Origin: Spongiivirga sp046524175
GTDB lineage: Bacteria > Bacteroidota > Bacteroidia > Flavobacteriales > Flavobacteriaceae
Direction: 5' to 3'
NCBI RefSeq assembly: GCF_046524175.1
Contig: NZ_JBEFZF010000005.1
Location: 248,001-312,000 of the forward strand
DNA: 64,000 bases
The notes beneath the pieces were generated by a model. The model made no database searches. It worked only from the letters and a program-made list of their open reading frames with translations, and was not told the DNA's origin. The translations under genes and the position numbers were made by a program. Below, in pieces: positions 9,199 through 17,867 of this stretch (its first letter is position 1; each line of letters begins with the position of its first letter).

Positions 9199-10632
9199 AT
9201 GCAAAAGGGTTACATTGATTTACATTGCCACCCAGCCCTCAAACCTTTTGGTAAAAGTTTTAGAAGAGAAGTCCCTGGACAAAATACCACCGACATATCA
9301 AAAACACATTCAGTCTGGCATCAGACAGTCATGTCGAGACTGAAACGCATGACCAATCGTATTTTTACACTCACCAAATTCACTCAAACCGATTTTAGCT
9401 CTGTTTACGAGTCTGGCTCAAGAGCCATCATCGTTTCCCTTTATCCACTTGAAAAACCATTTGTAGACAATGCTATTGGCAAGGGTTTTTTCTCGAGATT
9501 GCTGACCAATTTAGCCATGGGGGTCTCCCAAAAACGTATTAAGCATGTGCAACGTTTAACCGACTATTTTCCAGATTTACAAGCGGAATATGAGTATTAT
9601 AAACAACTAGATAATCAATGGATACATTACAAAGGAGCACAACTAAAATATCAGCTGATAACCAATTTTAATCAAATTAAACAAAGCCAGGCAAACACTA
9701 TCTCTGTATTGTTTTCTGTTGAAGGAGGCCATGCACTTGGTACAGGAATTAAAAATGGCGATACCAATGACAAAACTGATACCATATTAAAGCGGGTAGA
9801 CTGGCTTAAAAAATTACCTCATAAACAATTATTTATCACCATGGCGCATCATTTTTACAATGAATTATGCGGTCATGCCAAAAGTCTGGGCGGTATGCCA
9901 AAGATAATTACAGATCAGTCAGAAGGAATGAATAGTGGATTCACTAAAATGGGTGAGGCAGTAATGCGAAGATTGCTAGATAAGGATGAAGGACACCGTA
10001 TTCTTATCGATATCAAACATATGAGTATTGCTTCTAGAAAAAGATTTTATACTATTCTATCTGCAATCAACTCAATCAACAATGAGAATATTCCAATAGT
10101 AGTTAGTCATGGTGCTGCTAATGGATTACATTCTTTTGATAACCCGATACCGTCATTTCGTGAGCGTGCAAAATTCTTCATGCAAAAAGACATCAATTTT
10201 TATGATGATGAGTTGATTATGATTGCAAAGAGTCAAGGGCTATTTGGAATCCAATTAGATGAACGTCGCGTTACTAATAAAAAGGGGTTGAGAAAATCAA
10301 AACATTGGTTTAATAAAGCAAAACGCAAACAGCGAAAAGCTTTTTTAGTCTGGCGACAAATAGAACATATTGCGGATGTTTTAGATAGTGAAGGTTTGCG
10401 TTGTTGGAACATTCAAGCAATTGGCTCTGATTTTGATGGCATTGTCGACCCAATTAATGAATATTGGACCGCCAATGACATTAATGAATTAAAAAATCAG
10501 CTGCTTCCTCATGCGGCTCATTATTTGCAGGGCAAAACATTTAATAACCCAGAAAACGACCTTTCTGCCGAAGAAATAATTGATAAAGCGTTTACACAAA
10601 ACGCTATGCTGTTTTTAGAAAAAAACTTCTAA
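9199..10632 (+). CDS. Membrane dipeptidase family protein (peptidase M19)
   Basis: This 477-residue protein belongs to the M19 metallo-dipeptidase family, amidohydrolase-type TIM barrels with two zinc ions. Ligand-bearing segments in order are DLHCHPALK (residues 7-15), SVEGGHALG with the bridging Glu, a DIKHMS segment, VSHGA, and GSDFDG near the C-terminus. The first metal motif is H-C-H rather than the H-x-D of renal dipeptidase, a visible departure. There is no signal peptide, so a cytoplasmic location is likely. It precedes the GCS2-CBS and AstE-type genes on the same strand, suggesting a shared role with small peptides or N-acyl amino acids. Family call is good; substrate unknown. The ATG at 9199 opens directly on the first metal strand, supporting this start. 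Confidence 0.82.
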   Translation: MQKGYIDLHCHPALKPFGKSFRREVPGQNTTDISKTHSVWHQTVMSRLKRMTNRIFTLTKFTQTDFSSVYESGSRAIIVSLYPLEKPFVDNAIGKGFFSRLLTNLAMGVSQKRIKHVQRLTDYFPDLQAEYEYYKQLDNQWIHYKGAQLKYQLITNFNQIKQSQANTISVLFSVEGGHALGTGIKNGDTNDKTDTILKRVDWLKKLPHKQLFITMAHHFYNELCGHAKSLGGMPKIITDQSEGMNSGFTKMGEAVMRRLLDKDEGHRILIDIKHMSIASRKRFYTILSAINSINNENIPIVVSHGAANGLHSFDNPIPSFRERAKFFMQKDINFYDDELIMIAKSQGLFGIQLDERRVTNKKGLRKSKHWFNKAKRKQRKAFLVWRQIEHIADVLDSEGLRCWNIQAIGSDFDGIVDPINEYWTANDINELKNQLLPHAAHYLQGKTFNNPENDLSAEEIIDKAFTQNAMLFLEKNF

Positions 10633-10762
10633 GTGTCACACCATACTTTATTTAATTCTTGGGTGGACTGCTGACAAAAATCATTTCCTCCTACTTGATC
10701 ATAATATAACTTGTTTTCGTTAATACCAAAACTATTCAATTAAAGGTATTAATAAACATATT

Positions 10763-12631
10763 ATGGGAGAGCCTATTGTTAATACCATTTCAGATCAAAA
10801 AACACGTATCAGCTTTATCCGACATTTACTTGACGATTTAAAAGCATTAGAATTAATGCTAGATAAAGAGATGATCGAAAGCGGCATTACAAGAATTGGT
10901 GCCGAGCAGGAGTTTTGTTTGACCGATAAAAACTGGAGGCCTTCAAAGAAAGCACAAGAAGTGCTTCAAACTATTAATGATCCACATTTCACTACAGAGA
11001 TTGCACAATACAATTTAGAGATCAATCTTGAGCCCCTTAAGATGATTGATGACTGTTTCTCCGTTCTTGAAAACAATTTGAACACCTTATTGGAGAAAGC
11101 TAAAAAAGCTGCGGAAAAGCATCAAACTAAAGTGTTGCTAACAGGTATTCTACCTACCATTAGTAAAAAAGAACTTAGCATAGAATATATGGCGCCTATC
11201 AAACGATACAAAGCGCTTAATGATATGGTAAAAAAAATGAGGGGAGCCGATATTCATCTTCATTTAAGAGGTGTTGATGATCTTTCAGTTCGACATGACT
11301 CTGTGCTTTTTGAAGGTTGTAACACTAGTTTCCAAACCCATTTACAAATCGCACCAGACGATTTTATTTCTAGCTACAATTGGGCACAAGCTATTTCTGG
11401 ACCTGTTCTTTCTATTTGCACAAACTCACCACTATTATTAGGCAGAGAACTTTGGCATGAAACGCGTATCGCCCTATTTCGCCAAAGTATTGATACCCGC
11501 CAGGCTACCTTTGCTGTTCAAGATCGTCAAGCGAGAGTAAAATTTGGTCACAAATGGGCTTCAGGCTCTGCGGTTGATATTTTTAGAGACGATGTTGCCT
11601 ATTATAAAACAATGCTAATTAAAAATATAGAGGCTTCCTCATTAGAACAAGTGAAGCAAGGTAAAGTTCCAAAACTGCAGGCCCTCAATTTACACAACGG
11701 CACTATCTATAGATGGAATCGTCCTTGTTATGGTGTTGGAAATGGCAAGCCTCATTTTAGAATTGAGTGTAGATATATCTCTTCAGGACCTACGGTAGTT
11801 GATGAAATTGCCAATTTTGTTTTTTGGGCCGGTTTGATGAAAGGAAGACCGTCACAATATGATGAATTGGCAGGAAAAATGGATTTCAGAGATGCAAAAG
11901 CCAATTTTATAAAAGCCGCTCGTACTGGAAAAGAATCAGTGCTTTGTTGGATGAATACTTGCTACGCTGCTAAAGATTTAGTGCTGAATATTCTAATGCC
12001 AATTGCAAGATCAGGTTTAAAAAAAATGGAAATTAATCCAATTGATATAGACTACTACCTAAGTATCATCGAAGAACGCGCAAAAGGTACTACGGGATCG
12101 AACTGGATAATTGGTAATTACAGAAAATTGAAAGACGAATTCAAGACAGATACTTCATTAGTAACGTTGGCAGCATCCATTTATAAAAATCAACAAGGAA
12201 AAACCCCTGTGAGTGAATGGCCAGACGTAAGCATTGTAAAAAAAGAGAAGAAAGTGAGTACGCTGGTAGGGCATATCATGTCAACTCAACTATATACTGC
12301 GAACGAAAATGATTTGGCTGAATTGGCTACGAGTATTATGCAATGGAAAAACATTCATCACCTACCGGTAGAGAACAACTCGAAAGAGTTTTGCGGTATT
12401 CTCACCTGGGTTCATGTAGAAAACCAAAGAAAAAAAATGAGTTATGATGAAAATACTTTGGTAAGTGATATCATGGTAAGTGATGTAATTTACGCAAGTC
12501 CCACCACAAAAATAGAAGATGCCATTTCACTTATGGAAAAACATAAAATAGGTTGTTTGCCAATCCTTCAAGACAAACAATTAGTAGGTATCATTAGTGT
12601 TAAAGACCTAAGCCCATTTTTAAATGCCTAA
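10763..12631 (+). CDS. Glutamate-cysteine ligase family 2 (GCS2) enzyme fused to a CBS-domain pair
   Basis: Residues about 20-480 form a GCS2-type carboxylate-amine ligase: GAEQEFCLTD near the start, EINLEP, GADIHLHLRG, FQTHLQIAP, a stretch with LFRQSIDTRQA, and FRIECRYISSGPTV. Residues about 495-620 are two CBS motifs (VGHIMSTQLYTA and VSDIMVSDVIYASPTT, ending GIISVKDLSPF), which usually bind adenine nucleotides and gate the attached enzyme. The fold joins glutamate or another acid to an amine using ATP; the actual acceptor cannot be read from sequence. Its stop overlaps the start of the next gene by 8 bases, implying translational coupling with the AstE-type zinc enzyme. The CBS fusion suggests control by cell energy state. 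Confidence 0.82.
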   Translation: MGEPIVNTISDQKTRISFIRHLLDDLKALELMLDKEMIESGITRIGAEQEFCLTDKNWRPSKKAQEVLQTINDPHFTTEIAQYNLEINLEPLKMIDDCFSVLENNLNTLLEKAKKAAEKHQTKVLLTGILPTISKKELSIEYMAPIKRYKALNDMVKKMRGADIHLHLRGVDDLSVRHDSVLFEGCNTSFQTHLQIAPDDFISSYNWAQAISGPVLSICTNSPLLLGRELWHETRIALFRQSIDTRQATFAVQDRQARVKFGHKWASGSAVDIFRDDVAYYKTMLIKNIEASSLEQVKQGKVPKLQALNLHNGTIYRWNRPCYGVGNGKPHFRIECRYISSGPTVVDEIANFVFWAGLMKGRPSQYDELAGKMDFRDAKANFIKAARTGKESVLCWMNTCYAAKDLVLNILMPIARSGLKKMEINPIDIDYYLSIIEERAKGTTGSNWIIGNYRKLKDEFKTDTSLVTLAASIYKNQQGKTPVSEWPDVSIVKKEKKVSTLVGHIMSTQLYTANENDLAELATSIMQWKNIHHLPVENNSKEFCGILTWVHVENQRKKMSYDENTLVSDIMVSDVIYASPTTKIEDAISLMEKHKIGCLPILQDKQLVGIISVKDLSPFLNA

Positions 12632-13823
12632 AGTATATAGCAAAGCTTTAAATAGGACCATAGAAGTCGAACGTATAATTGGAAAATTCAAAGGAAAAGG
12701 GCCCACAGTAATTTTCACTGGTGGAATTCATGGAAATGAACCTTCAGGTGTGTTTGCCTTGAAGCAAGTTATAGACGAAATAGATAAAAACAAGGTCCCA
12801 TTAAAGGGCTCATTGTATGCCATAAGCGGAAATATTTGGGCATTACAACAGGGTAAACGTTTTCATAAAGAAGATCTTAATCGGTTGTGGACTAAGAAAC
12901 GTATATCAGCAATAAAAGATGGTTCTTTCAATCCCACCAATAATGATGAAGTTGAGCAGGTCGACCTTTATCGAACTATTAAATCAATAATGAATAATGA
13001 TCAGGGGCCATATTATTTTATGGATCTACACACCACCTCGGGAATGACTATTCCGTTTCTAACAGTAAATGATAGCTTACTTAACCGAAAGTTTATTGAA
13101 CAGTATCCTGTTCCTACTATTCTAGGAATTGAAGAGTATCTAGAAGGACCTCTTTTAAGTTATATTAATGAGCTTGGTTATGTAGCTTTTGGGTATGAGG
13201 CTGGTCAGCATGATGAGTTATCTGCAATTGAAAACAATGTAGCATTCATTTATTTGTCCTTAGTTTATGCAGGTGTAATTGATAAAAATTCAATTGATTA
13301 TTATCATTACTATGACCTATTAGCTAAGAATTATGTACACAGTAAAGACATTTATGAGATCTTCTATCACTACAAAATACAACCTGGTGAAAAATTTGAA
13401 ATGCTTCCCGGTTTTGTCAATTTTGAAAAAGTTCGCAAAGGTCAGCAACTGGGTGAAAGTGATCAAAAGCCCATAATATCATCAACTAATGGCAGATTAT
13501 TTATGCCCTTATACCAAAGTAGTGGAGAAGATGGCTTTTATACAATTAAGGCCGTTCCAAGATTATTTTTAGATCTATCTAAATTATTGCGAAATATTAA
13601 ATTTGATCGCTTTCTTTCTTATTTACCGGGAATCAAATGGGAATCAGATACGCGTGATGCCCTTATTGTTAACAGAAGAATCGCAATTTTTTTCGCCAAA
13701 CAATTCTTTCACTTACTTGGATACCGTAGCAAAGAACTTGACCACAACCATTACCGCATGAAAAACAGAGAAGCTGCATCCCGAACGGAAGATTACGAAG
13801 AATCATTATGGTTTAACAACTAA
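12624..13823 (+). CDS. Succinylglutamate desuccinylase/aspartoacylase-family zinc enzyme
   Basis: This 399-residue protein is an M14-like zinc hydrolase of the AstE/AspA type. The zinc motif is GGIHGNEPSG (about 34-43), the third ligand lies in FMDLHTTSG, and the likely catalytic Glu is in GYEAGQHDELSAIE. The last 150 residues include a beta-rich region and a basic tail. Family members remove an acyl group from N-acyl amino acids. The ATG lies inside the end of the upstream ligase gene (8-base overlap), so the ligase and this deacylase are made together; one could undo or trim the product of the other. Substrate is unknown. It ends 5 bases before the convergent RDD gene. Confidence 0.8.
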   Translation: MPKVYSKALNRTIEVERIIGKFKGKGPTVIFTGGIHGNEPSGVFALKQVIDEIDKNKVPLKGSLYAISGNIWALQQGKRFHKEDLNRLWTKKRISAIKDGSFNPTNNDEVEQVDLYRTIKSIMNNDQGPYYFMDLHTTSGMTIPFLTVNDSLLNRKFIEQYPVPTILGIEEYLEGPLLSYINELGYVAFGYEAGQHDELSAIENNVAFIYLSLVYAGVIDKNSIDYYHYYDLLAKNYVHSKDIYEIFYHYKIQPGEKFEMLPGFVNFEKVRKGQQLGESDQKPIISSTNGRLFMPLYQSSGEDGFYTIKAVPRLFLDLSKLLRNIKFDRFLSYLPGIKWESDTRDALIVNRRIAIFFAKQFFHLLGYRSKELDHNHYRMKNREAASRTEDYEESLWFNN

Positions 13824-13828
13824 TACTT

Positions 13829-14263
13829 TTATACTTCGTTTACCACGTATGTTTTTGAAAATTGATCATGAAATGCTACGTTTTCGTCACTTATAAAGGT
13901 TAGTAGTAAAGTTACAGCTCGTAGTAAAGTACGTTTGATTAGCATTAAGGTAGTTGGCTCTTGTCTATTAATGTCGACCACTTTCGTTTTAGTTATCATT
14001 TTTCCCAAGGTCTTACCATAGATTTTTTCCGGAAGAAAATAATACATAAACCGGATCATTATAAAAACCACTAACGACATTAAACTATCTCCGGATAATT
14101 CGTTAGTAAACTTTGCCGCCATATATGCTAAAATAATTGATACTAAGAAATCAATTATAAAATTGTTGATACGGGTATTCTCACCAGCTAGATCAAGATT
14201 GTTAGGATATGGTTTTTGGAAAAGCACTAGAATTATTTTGCTATAAAAATACAGTAAAAGCAA
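13829..14263 (-). CDS. RDD-family membrane protein
   Basis: The product (up to 144 residues) has the RDD pattern: Arg in TRINNFIIDFLVS, then Asp, two to three hydrophobic segments, and the signature KIYGKTLGKMITKTKVVD followed by LIKRTLLRAV. RDD proteins are small polytopic inner-membrane proteins, some linked to ion transport. The start is uncertain: the longest frame begins with a TTG, and a GTG about 12 codons in leaves a more typical N-terminus just ahead of the conserved Arg. The gene lies downstream of tRNA-Leu on the same strand, separated by a terminator-like hairpin, and converges on the AstE-type gene. Confidence 0.72.
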   Translation of the reverse strand: MLLLYFYSKIILVLFQKPYPNNLDLAGENTRINNFIIDFLVSIILAYMAAKFTNELSGDSLMSLVVFIMIRFMYYFLPEKIYGKTLGKMITKTKVVDINRQEPTTLMLIKRTLLRAVTLLLTFISDENVAFHDQFSKTYVVNEV

Positions 14264-14275
14264 TTTAGCTTAAAA

Positions 14276-14306
14276 TAAAAAACCTCCTCAAAAACGAGAA
14301 GGTTTT
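14276..14306 (-). terminator. Rho-independent terminator after tRNA-Leu
   Basis: Read on the minus strand, AACCTTCTC and GAGGAGGTT form a 9-bp stem with one wobble pair around a short loop, followed by a T run. It lies 1-2 bases beyond the tRNA 3' end. Confidence 0.75.
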
Positions 14307-14307
14307 G

Positions 14308-14389
14308 TACTTCGGGTGGGAGTCGAACCCACACGCCCGAGGGCATTGGATTTTGAATCCAACGTGTCTACCAATTCCACCACCGAAGC
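14308..14389 (-). tRNA. tRNA-Leu (anticodon CAA)
   Basis: On the minus strand the 82-base sequence folds as a class II tRNA. The acceptor stem is GCTTCGG/CCGAAGT and the D arm contains GGTAGACAC. The anticodon stem TTGGA/TCCAA holds a loop with CAA. A long variable arm (TGCCCTCGGGCG) follows, then a T arm GTGGGTTCGACTCCCAC and discriminator A. The CCA end is not encoded. CAA reads the UUG leucine codon. It has its own promoter upstream and a terminator downstream. Confidence 0.95.
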
Positions 14390-14409
14390 ATTTTTCTGTA
14401 AGCGGACTG

Positions 14410-14438
14410 CAAAACTAAAAAATATATTCATATCTCAA
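14410..14438 (-). promoter_or_regulatory. Promoter of tRNA-Leu
   Basis: On the minus strand, TTG (14436-14438), an 18-base spacer and TAGTTTTG (14410-14417) match the flavobacterial consensus TTG-N17-23-TAnnTTTG. The -7 box ends about 20 bases before the tRNA 5' end. Confidence 0.7.
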
Positions 14439-14481
14439 TCAAAATAATACCGTTAAAACTTCGCGCCTTCAAATAAATTTC

Positions 14482-14489
14482 TAAATTTG
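14482..14489 (+). promoter_or_regulatory. Candidate -7 element of prs
   Basis: TAAATTTG matches TAnnTTTG 53 bases before the prs start. No clear TTG partner is seen upstream. Confidence 0.5.
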
Positions 14490-14542
14490 CACCCTGTTTT
14501 AACTAGGGTAGTATAAACAGCGACAGCACAACAACATACAAC

Positions 14543-15484
14543 ATGTCAAATGATAAGCTAGAACCCAAGCTTTTTGCCTGTACTCAAAGTAAAGAGTTAG
14601 GCGAATTAATCGCAAAAAGCTACGGTTCTGAATTAGGAAAAGTGATTACTTCGACCTATAGCGATGGCGAATTTCAACCGTCATTTGAAGAGTCAGTAAG
14701 AGGAACTAGGATCTTTATAATCGGTTCAACCCACCCTAACGCTGATCATTTAATGGAAATGTTGTTAATGTTAGATGCTGCTAAGCGGGCATCGGCAAGA
14801 CATATAACCGCAGTATTACCCTATTTTGGTTGGGCAAGACAAGATCGTAAGGATAAACCTCGTGTTCCAATTGCCGCCAAGTTAATAGCAAAAATGCTGG
14901 AAGCAGCAGGAGCGACACGTATTATTACAATGGACCTCCATGCCGACCAGATTCAAGGGTTCTTTGAAAAACCGGTTGATCACTTGTTTGCATCAACAAT
15001 TTTTCTTCCTTATTTAAAGGAATTGAATTTAGATAATCTTACCATCGCTTCACCTGATATGGGTGGATCAAAAAGAGCATATGCCTATAGCAAAGCGCTC
15101 GAAAGTGATGTTGTTATCTGTTACAAGCAACGAGCAAAAGCCAATGTCATTTCTCATATGGAATTAATTGGTAACGTAACCGGAAAAAATGTGGTATTGG
15201 TTGATGACATGGTCGACACCGCAGGTACACTTACCAAAGCAGCCGATTTAATGATGGAGCGTGGTGCTTTAAGTGTTCGTGCAATTTGCACACATGCATT
15301 GTTATCAGGTAATGCGTATGAGCGGGTTGAAAAATCACAATTAAAAGAGTTAATTATTACTGACTCAATACCCTTAAAACAAGAAAGCGACAAAATAAAG
15401 GTGCTTAGTTGTGCCAATTTATTTGCCGATGTAATGCACCGTGTGCATACCAATACATCAATAAGTTCAAAATTTTTAATGTAG
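14543..15484 (+). CDS. prs: Ribose-phosphate pyrophosphokinase
   Basis: The 313-residue enzyme makes PRPP from ribose 5-phosphate and ATP for purine, pyrimidine, histidine and NAD synthesis in the cytoplasm. The N-terminal half has STYSDGEFQPSFEESVRG and the ATP-binding loop YFGWARQDRKDKPRVPI; MDLHADQIQGFF carries metal and ribose contacts. The PRPP signature is VVLVDDMVDTAGTLTKA. Length matches class I bacterial enzymes (about 310-320). The ATG at 14543 gives a normal N-terminus. The rplY gene follows 60 bases later; these two are often adjacent in Bacteroidota and may share a transcript. Confidence 0.97.
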   Translation: MSNDKLEPKLFACTQSKELGELIAKSYGSELGKVITSTYSDGEFQPSFEESVRGTRIFIIGSTHPNADHLMEMLLMLDAAKRASARHITAVLPYFGWARQDRKDKPRVPIAAKLIAKMLEAAGATRIITMDLHADQIQGFFEKPVDHLFASTIFLPYLKELNLDNLTIASPDMGGSKRAYAYSKALESDVVICYKQRAKANVISHMELIGNVTGKNVVLVDDMVDTAGTLTKAADLMMERGALSVRAICTHALLSGNAYERVEKSQLKELIITDSIPLKQESDKIKVLSCANLFADVMHRVHTNTSISSKFLM

Positions 15485-15485
15485 G

Positions 15486-15520
15486 TTCTTATTCCTGCCG
15501 CGTAAGCGAAAAAATAAGAA
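15486..15520 (+). promoter_or_regulatory. Inverted repeat in the rplY leader
   Basis: TTCTTATT (15486-15493) and AATAAGAA (15513-15520) are perfect complements separated by 19 bases, lying between the prs stop and the rplY start. It could be a leader hairpin for ribosomal-protein feedback or a weak attenuator. The evidence is only the symmetry. Confidence 0.25.
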
Positions 15521-15544
15521 AACAAAACATAAATAAATATTACA

Positions 15545-16186
15545 ATGAAAGCGATTACAATCGTAGGATCAGAAAGAGAAAGCGTGGGCAAGGTAGCGAC
15601 CAAAGCCTTACGTAATGCTGGAAAGGTTCCTTGCGTTATTTACGGAGGAGATAAACCAATTCACTTTTCAGCTGAAGAATTAGCATTTTCAAAATTGGTT
15701 TACACACCAAACGCGCACACAGTTGTGATCGATTTGGAGAATGGCACCAAAATCAATGCTATTTTACAAGACATTCAGTTTCACCCGGTAACAGACCGTA
15801 TTTTACATGTTGACTTCTATCAAACATTTGATGATAAAGAAGTGACCATGAATATTCCTGTTCGCACAGTCGGTACTTCACGCGGTGTTCTTAACGGTGG
15901 TGTTTTACGTATTAACCGTCGTAAACTAGCGGTGCGTGCGTATCCAAAAAATTTACCTGACTTTATCGAAGCTGATATTTCTAAGCTAAAAATTGGTAAT
16001 AAATTATATATTACTGAGTTAGAAAATGACGATTATAAATTCTTACATCCAGACAACACGGTAGTAGTTCAAGTTCGTAGATCTAGAACTTCTGTTGATG
16101 ATGACGATGATGATGACGATGATGATGCAGCACCAGCAGCTGAAGGAGGGGAAGCTCCGGCAGCAGAGGCTCCTGCAGCAGAATAA
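15545..16186 (+). CDS. rplY: 50S ribosomal protein L25 (long TL5/CTC form)
   Basis: The 213-residue protein has the L25 5S-rRNA-binding domain (about 1-92, with RNAGKVPCVIYGG and LHVDFYQ) and the C-terminal TL5/CTC beta-domain (about 97-185, with RTVGTSRGVLNGG). It ends in a strongly acidic tail: ten consecutive Asp residues, then an Ala/Pro/Glu-rich segment. The acidic tail is encoded by repetitive GAT/GAC codons, which are prone to length change. The gene sits between prs and pth, a common Bacteroidota order, and ends at a strong terminator at 16213-16238. Confidence 0.96.
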   Translation: MKAITIVGSERESVGKVATKALRNAGKVPCVIYGGDKPIHFSAEELAFSKLVYTPNAHTVVIDLENGTKINAILQDIQFHPVTDRILHVDFYQTFDDKEVTMNIPVRTVGTSRGVLNGGVLRINRRKLAVRAYPKNLPDFIEADISKLKIGNKLYITELENDDYKFLHPDNTVVVQVRRSRTSVDDDDDDDDDDAAPAAEGGEAPAAEAPAAE

Positions 16187-16212
16187 TTTTAGCTCAACAA
16201 CTAACAATAAAG

Positions 16213-16238
16213 ACGCCTCTTTTTCAGGGGCGTTTTTT
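16213..16238 (+). terminator. Rho-independent terminator after rplY
   Basis: ACGCCTC pairs with GGGGCGT (one wobble) around a 7-base loop and is followed by a T run. Confidence 0.85.
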
Positions 16239-16248
16239 ATTTGGGGTT

Positions 16249-16281
16249 ACCCACCTCCGTCAAGACTACGGCGGGCCGGGG
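16249..16281. repeat. GC-rich imperfect inverted repeat (REP-like)
   Basis: CCTCCGT (16254-16260) and ACGGCGG (16268-16274) pair with one mismatch around CAAGACT, inside a 33-base GC-rich patch that stands out from the AT-rich surroundings. It lies between the rplY terminator and the pth promoter. It resembles dispersed intergenic hairpins of other genomes, but only one copy is seen here. Confidence 0.45.
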
Positions 16282-16331
16282 TATATGCTACTATCCCTAA
16301 TCCTGCGGCTTTGCTACTTTGTCACTCACCC

Positions 16332-16362
16332 TTGCATCTCCAAACTTGCTACCCTATTTTTG
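16332..16362 (+). promoter_or_regulatory. Promoter of pth
   Basis: TTG (16332-16334), a 20-base spacer and TATTTTTG (16355-16362) match the flavobacterial consensus exactly. Transcription would start near 16369, ahead of both possible pth start codons. Confidence 0.7.
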
Positions 16363-16384
16363 CGCAGCGCAGTAAACAGTACTT

Positions 16385-17017
16385 ATGTTCGGATTTTTAA
16401 AACGTTTATTTCGTCAAAAAACTTCCTCACTATTGGAAGAAACAGATACTATGAAAAAATTTCTAATTGTTGGCCTCGGAAACATCGGATCAGATTATGA
16501 AGGTACCCGGCACAATATTGGTTTCGAAGTGCTTGACCACCTTGCAAAAGCGGAATCCTTGATATTCGAAAGCGCAAAACTAGGTTCAACCACAACACAT
16601 AAAATAAAAGGCCGATCATTATTGCTGCTTAAGCCGAGTACTTTTATGAATTTAAGTGGGAAAGCAGTACGATATTGGTTAGAGAAAGAAAAAATACCAA
16701 TTGAGCATTTACTAGTAATTACCGACGATCTTAATTTACCATTTGGCAGCATCAGACTAAAAACCAAAGGGAGTGATGGCGGTCATAACGGATTAAAAGA
16801 CATACAGGCTCAGCTAAATACTACAAAATACAACCGATTTCGTTTTGGTATAGGGGCCGAATTCGGAAAAGGAAGGCAGGTTAATTATGTACTGGGTAAG
16901 TGGAATGACGAAGAAGCCGCTGCTTTACCTGAACGTTTGGAAAAATCGATTGGCCTTATCAAGTCATTTGTATTATCGGGTCCAGCGCAAACAATGAGCG
17001 ATTTTAATGGGAAGTAA
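16385..17017 (+). CDS. pth: Peptidyl-tRNA hydrolase
   Basis: This enzyme releases tRNA from stalled peptidyl-tRNA. The core shows FLIVGLGNIG, the catalytic His in GTRHNIGFEV, PSTFMNLSGKAV, the conserved Asp segment VITDDLNLPFGSIRLK, and GSDGGHNGLKDI. From ATG 16385 the protein has 210 residues, with a 22-residue basic and hydrophobic extension before the usual start (FGFLKRLFRQK). From ATG 16451 it has 188 residues, the standard length. The promoter places both starts in the transcript, so the extension may be real or untranslated. The tatD-type gene follows 12 bases downstream, so the two probably form an operon. Confidence 0.95.
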   Translation: MFGFLKRLFRQKTSSLLEETDTMKKFLIVGLGNIGSDYEGTRHNIGFEVLDHLAKAESLIFESAKLGSTTTHKIKGRSLLLLKPSTFMNLSGKAVRYWLEKEKIPIEHLLVITDDLNLPFGSIRLKTKGSDGGHNGLKDIQAQLNTTKYNRFRFGIGAEFGKGRQVNYVLGKWNDEEAAALPERLEKSIGLIKSFVLSGPAQTMSDFNGK

Positions 17018-17029
17018 AAGTTTATTATC

Positions 17030-17797
17030 ATGACCATCACCGACACGCATACCCATCTTTATAGCGAAGCATTTGATGATGACCGTCACGAAATGATTCG
17101 TCGTGCCCTGAGTGCAGGTATTTCTCGTTTTTTTATTCCGGCAATCGATTCCACTTACAATGAAGCTATGTTTCAACTGGAAAAAGACTTTCCGGAAAAT
17201 GTCTTTTTGATGATGGGACTCCACCCAACACATGTAAAAGAAAACTATTTAGAAGAACTTGCCATAGTTGAGGACTTGTTTACAAAAAGAAGTTTTTATG
17301 CCGTTGGTGAAATTGGTATCGATCTCTATTGGGACAAAACTACTTTATCCTTGCAACAAGATGCCTTTAGAAAGCAAATCAAACTAGCAAAACAATATAA
17401 ATTGCCTATTGTAATTCATTGTCGCGAAGCTTTTGATGAAATATTTGAGATTCTAGAAGAAGAAAAGGGCGAGGACCTTTACGGCATATTTCATTGCTTT
17501 ACAGGCACTTTAAAACAGGCTCATCAAGCCATTTCATACAATATGATGTTGGGTATTGGCGGTGTTGTCACCTTTAAAAATGGAAAAATAGATCAGTTTT
17601 TAAATCAAATTCCCCTAGAACATATTGTTTTAGAAACAGATTCGCCTTATTTATCTCCTACTCCTTATCGGGGAAAGCGAAATGAAAGCAGTTATATTAT
17701 CCATGTATTGGATAAATTAGTCGATATCTATGACAAAACTCCAACCGAAATAGCTAGGATTACAACTGAAAATTCACAAAAAGTTTTTCGGGTTTAA
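17030..17797 (+). CDS. TatD-family metal-dependent hydrolase
   Basis: The 255-residue product is a TatD-type TIM-barrel hydrolase, a family with 3'-5' exonuclease or DNase activity in the cytoplasm. Metal ligands are all visible: DTHTHLY at residues 5-11, the Glu in GEIGIDLYWD, His in VIHCREAF, His in FHCFTG, and Asp in ETDSPYLSP. The C-terminal NESSYI segment is also typical. It follows pth by 12 bases. Family call is firm; the natural substrate is not defined by sequence. Confidence 0.92.
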   Translation: MTITDTHTHLYSEAFDDDRHEMIRRALSAGISRFFIPAIDSTYNEAMFQLEKDFPENVFLMMGLHPTHVKENYLEELAIVEDLFTKRSFYAVGEIGIDLYWDKTTLSLQQDAFRKQIKLAKQYKLPIVIHCREAFDEIFEILEEEKGEDLYGIFHCFTGTLKQAHQAISYNMMLGIGGVVTFKNGKIDQFLNQIPLEHIVLETDSPYLSPTPYRGKRNESSYIIHVLDKLVDIYDKTPTEIARITTENSQKVFRV

Positions 17798-17867
17798 CGT
17801 TCAATTTGTTCTTGTTCGCATTCTATTTTGTTCATTTGCAGTATCAACCAATTAAACCAACCATTTT

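Noticed and set aside
15154..15603. Minus-strand frame of about 150 residues across the prs end and rplY start
   Set aside because: It overlaps two certain housekeeping genes and shows no protein-like motif; it is a shadow frame.
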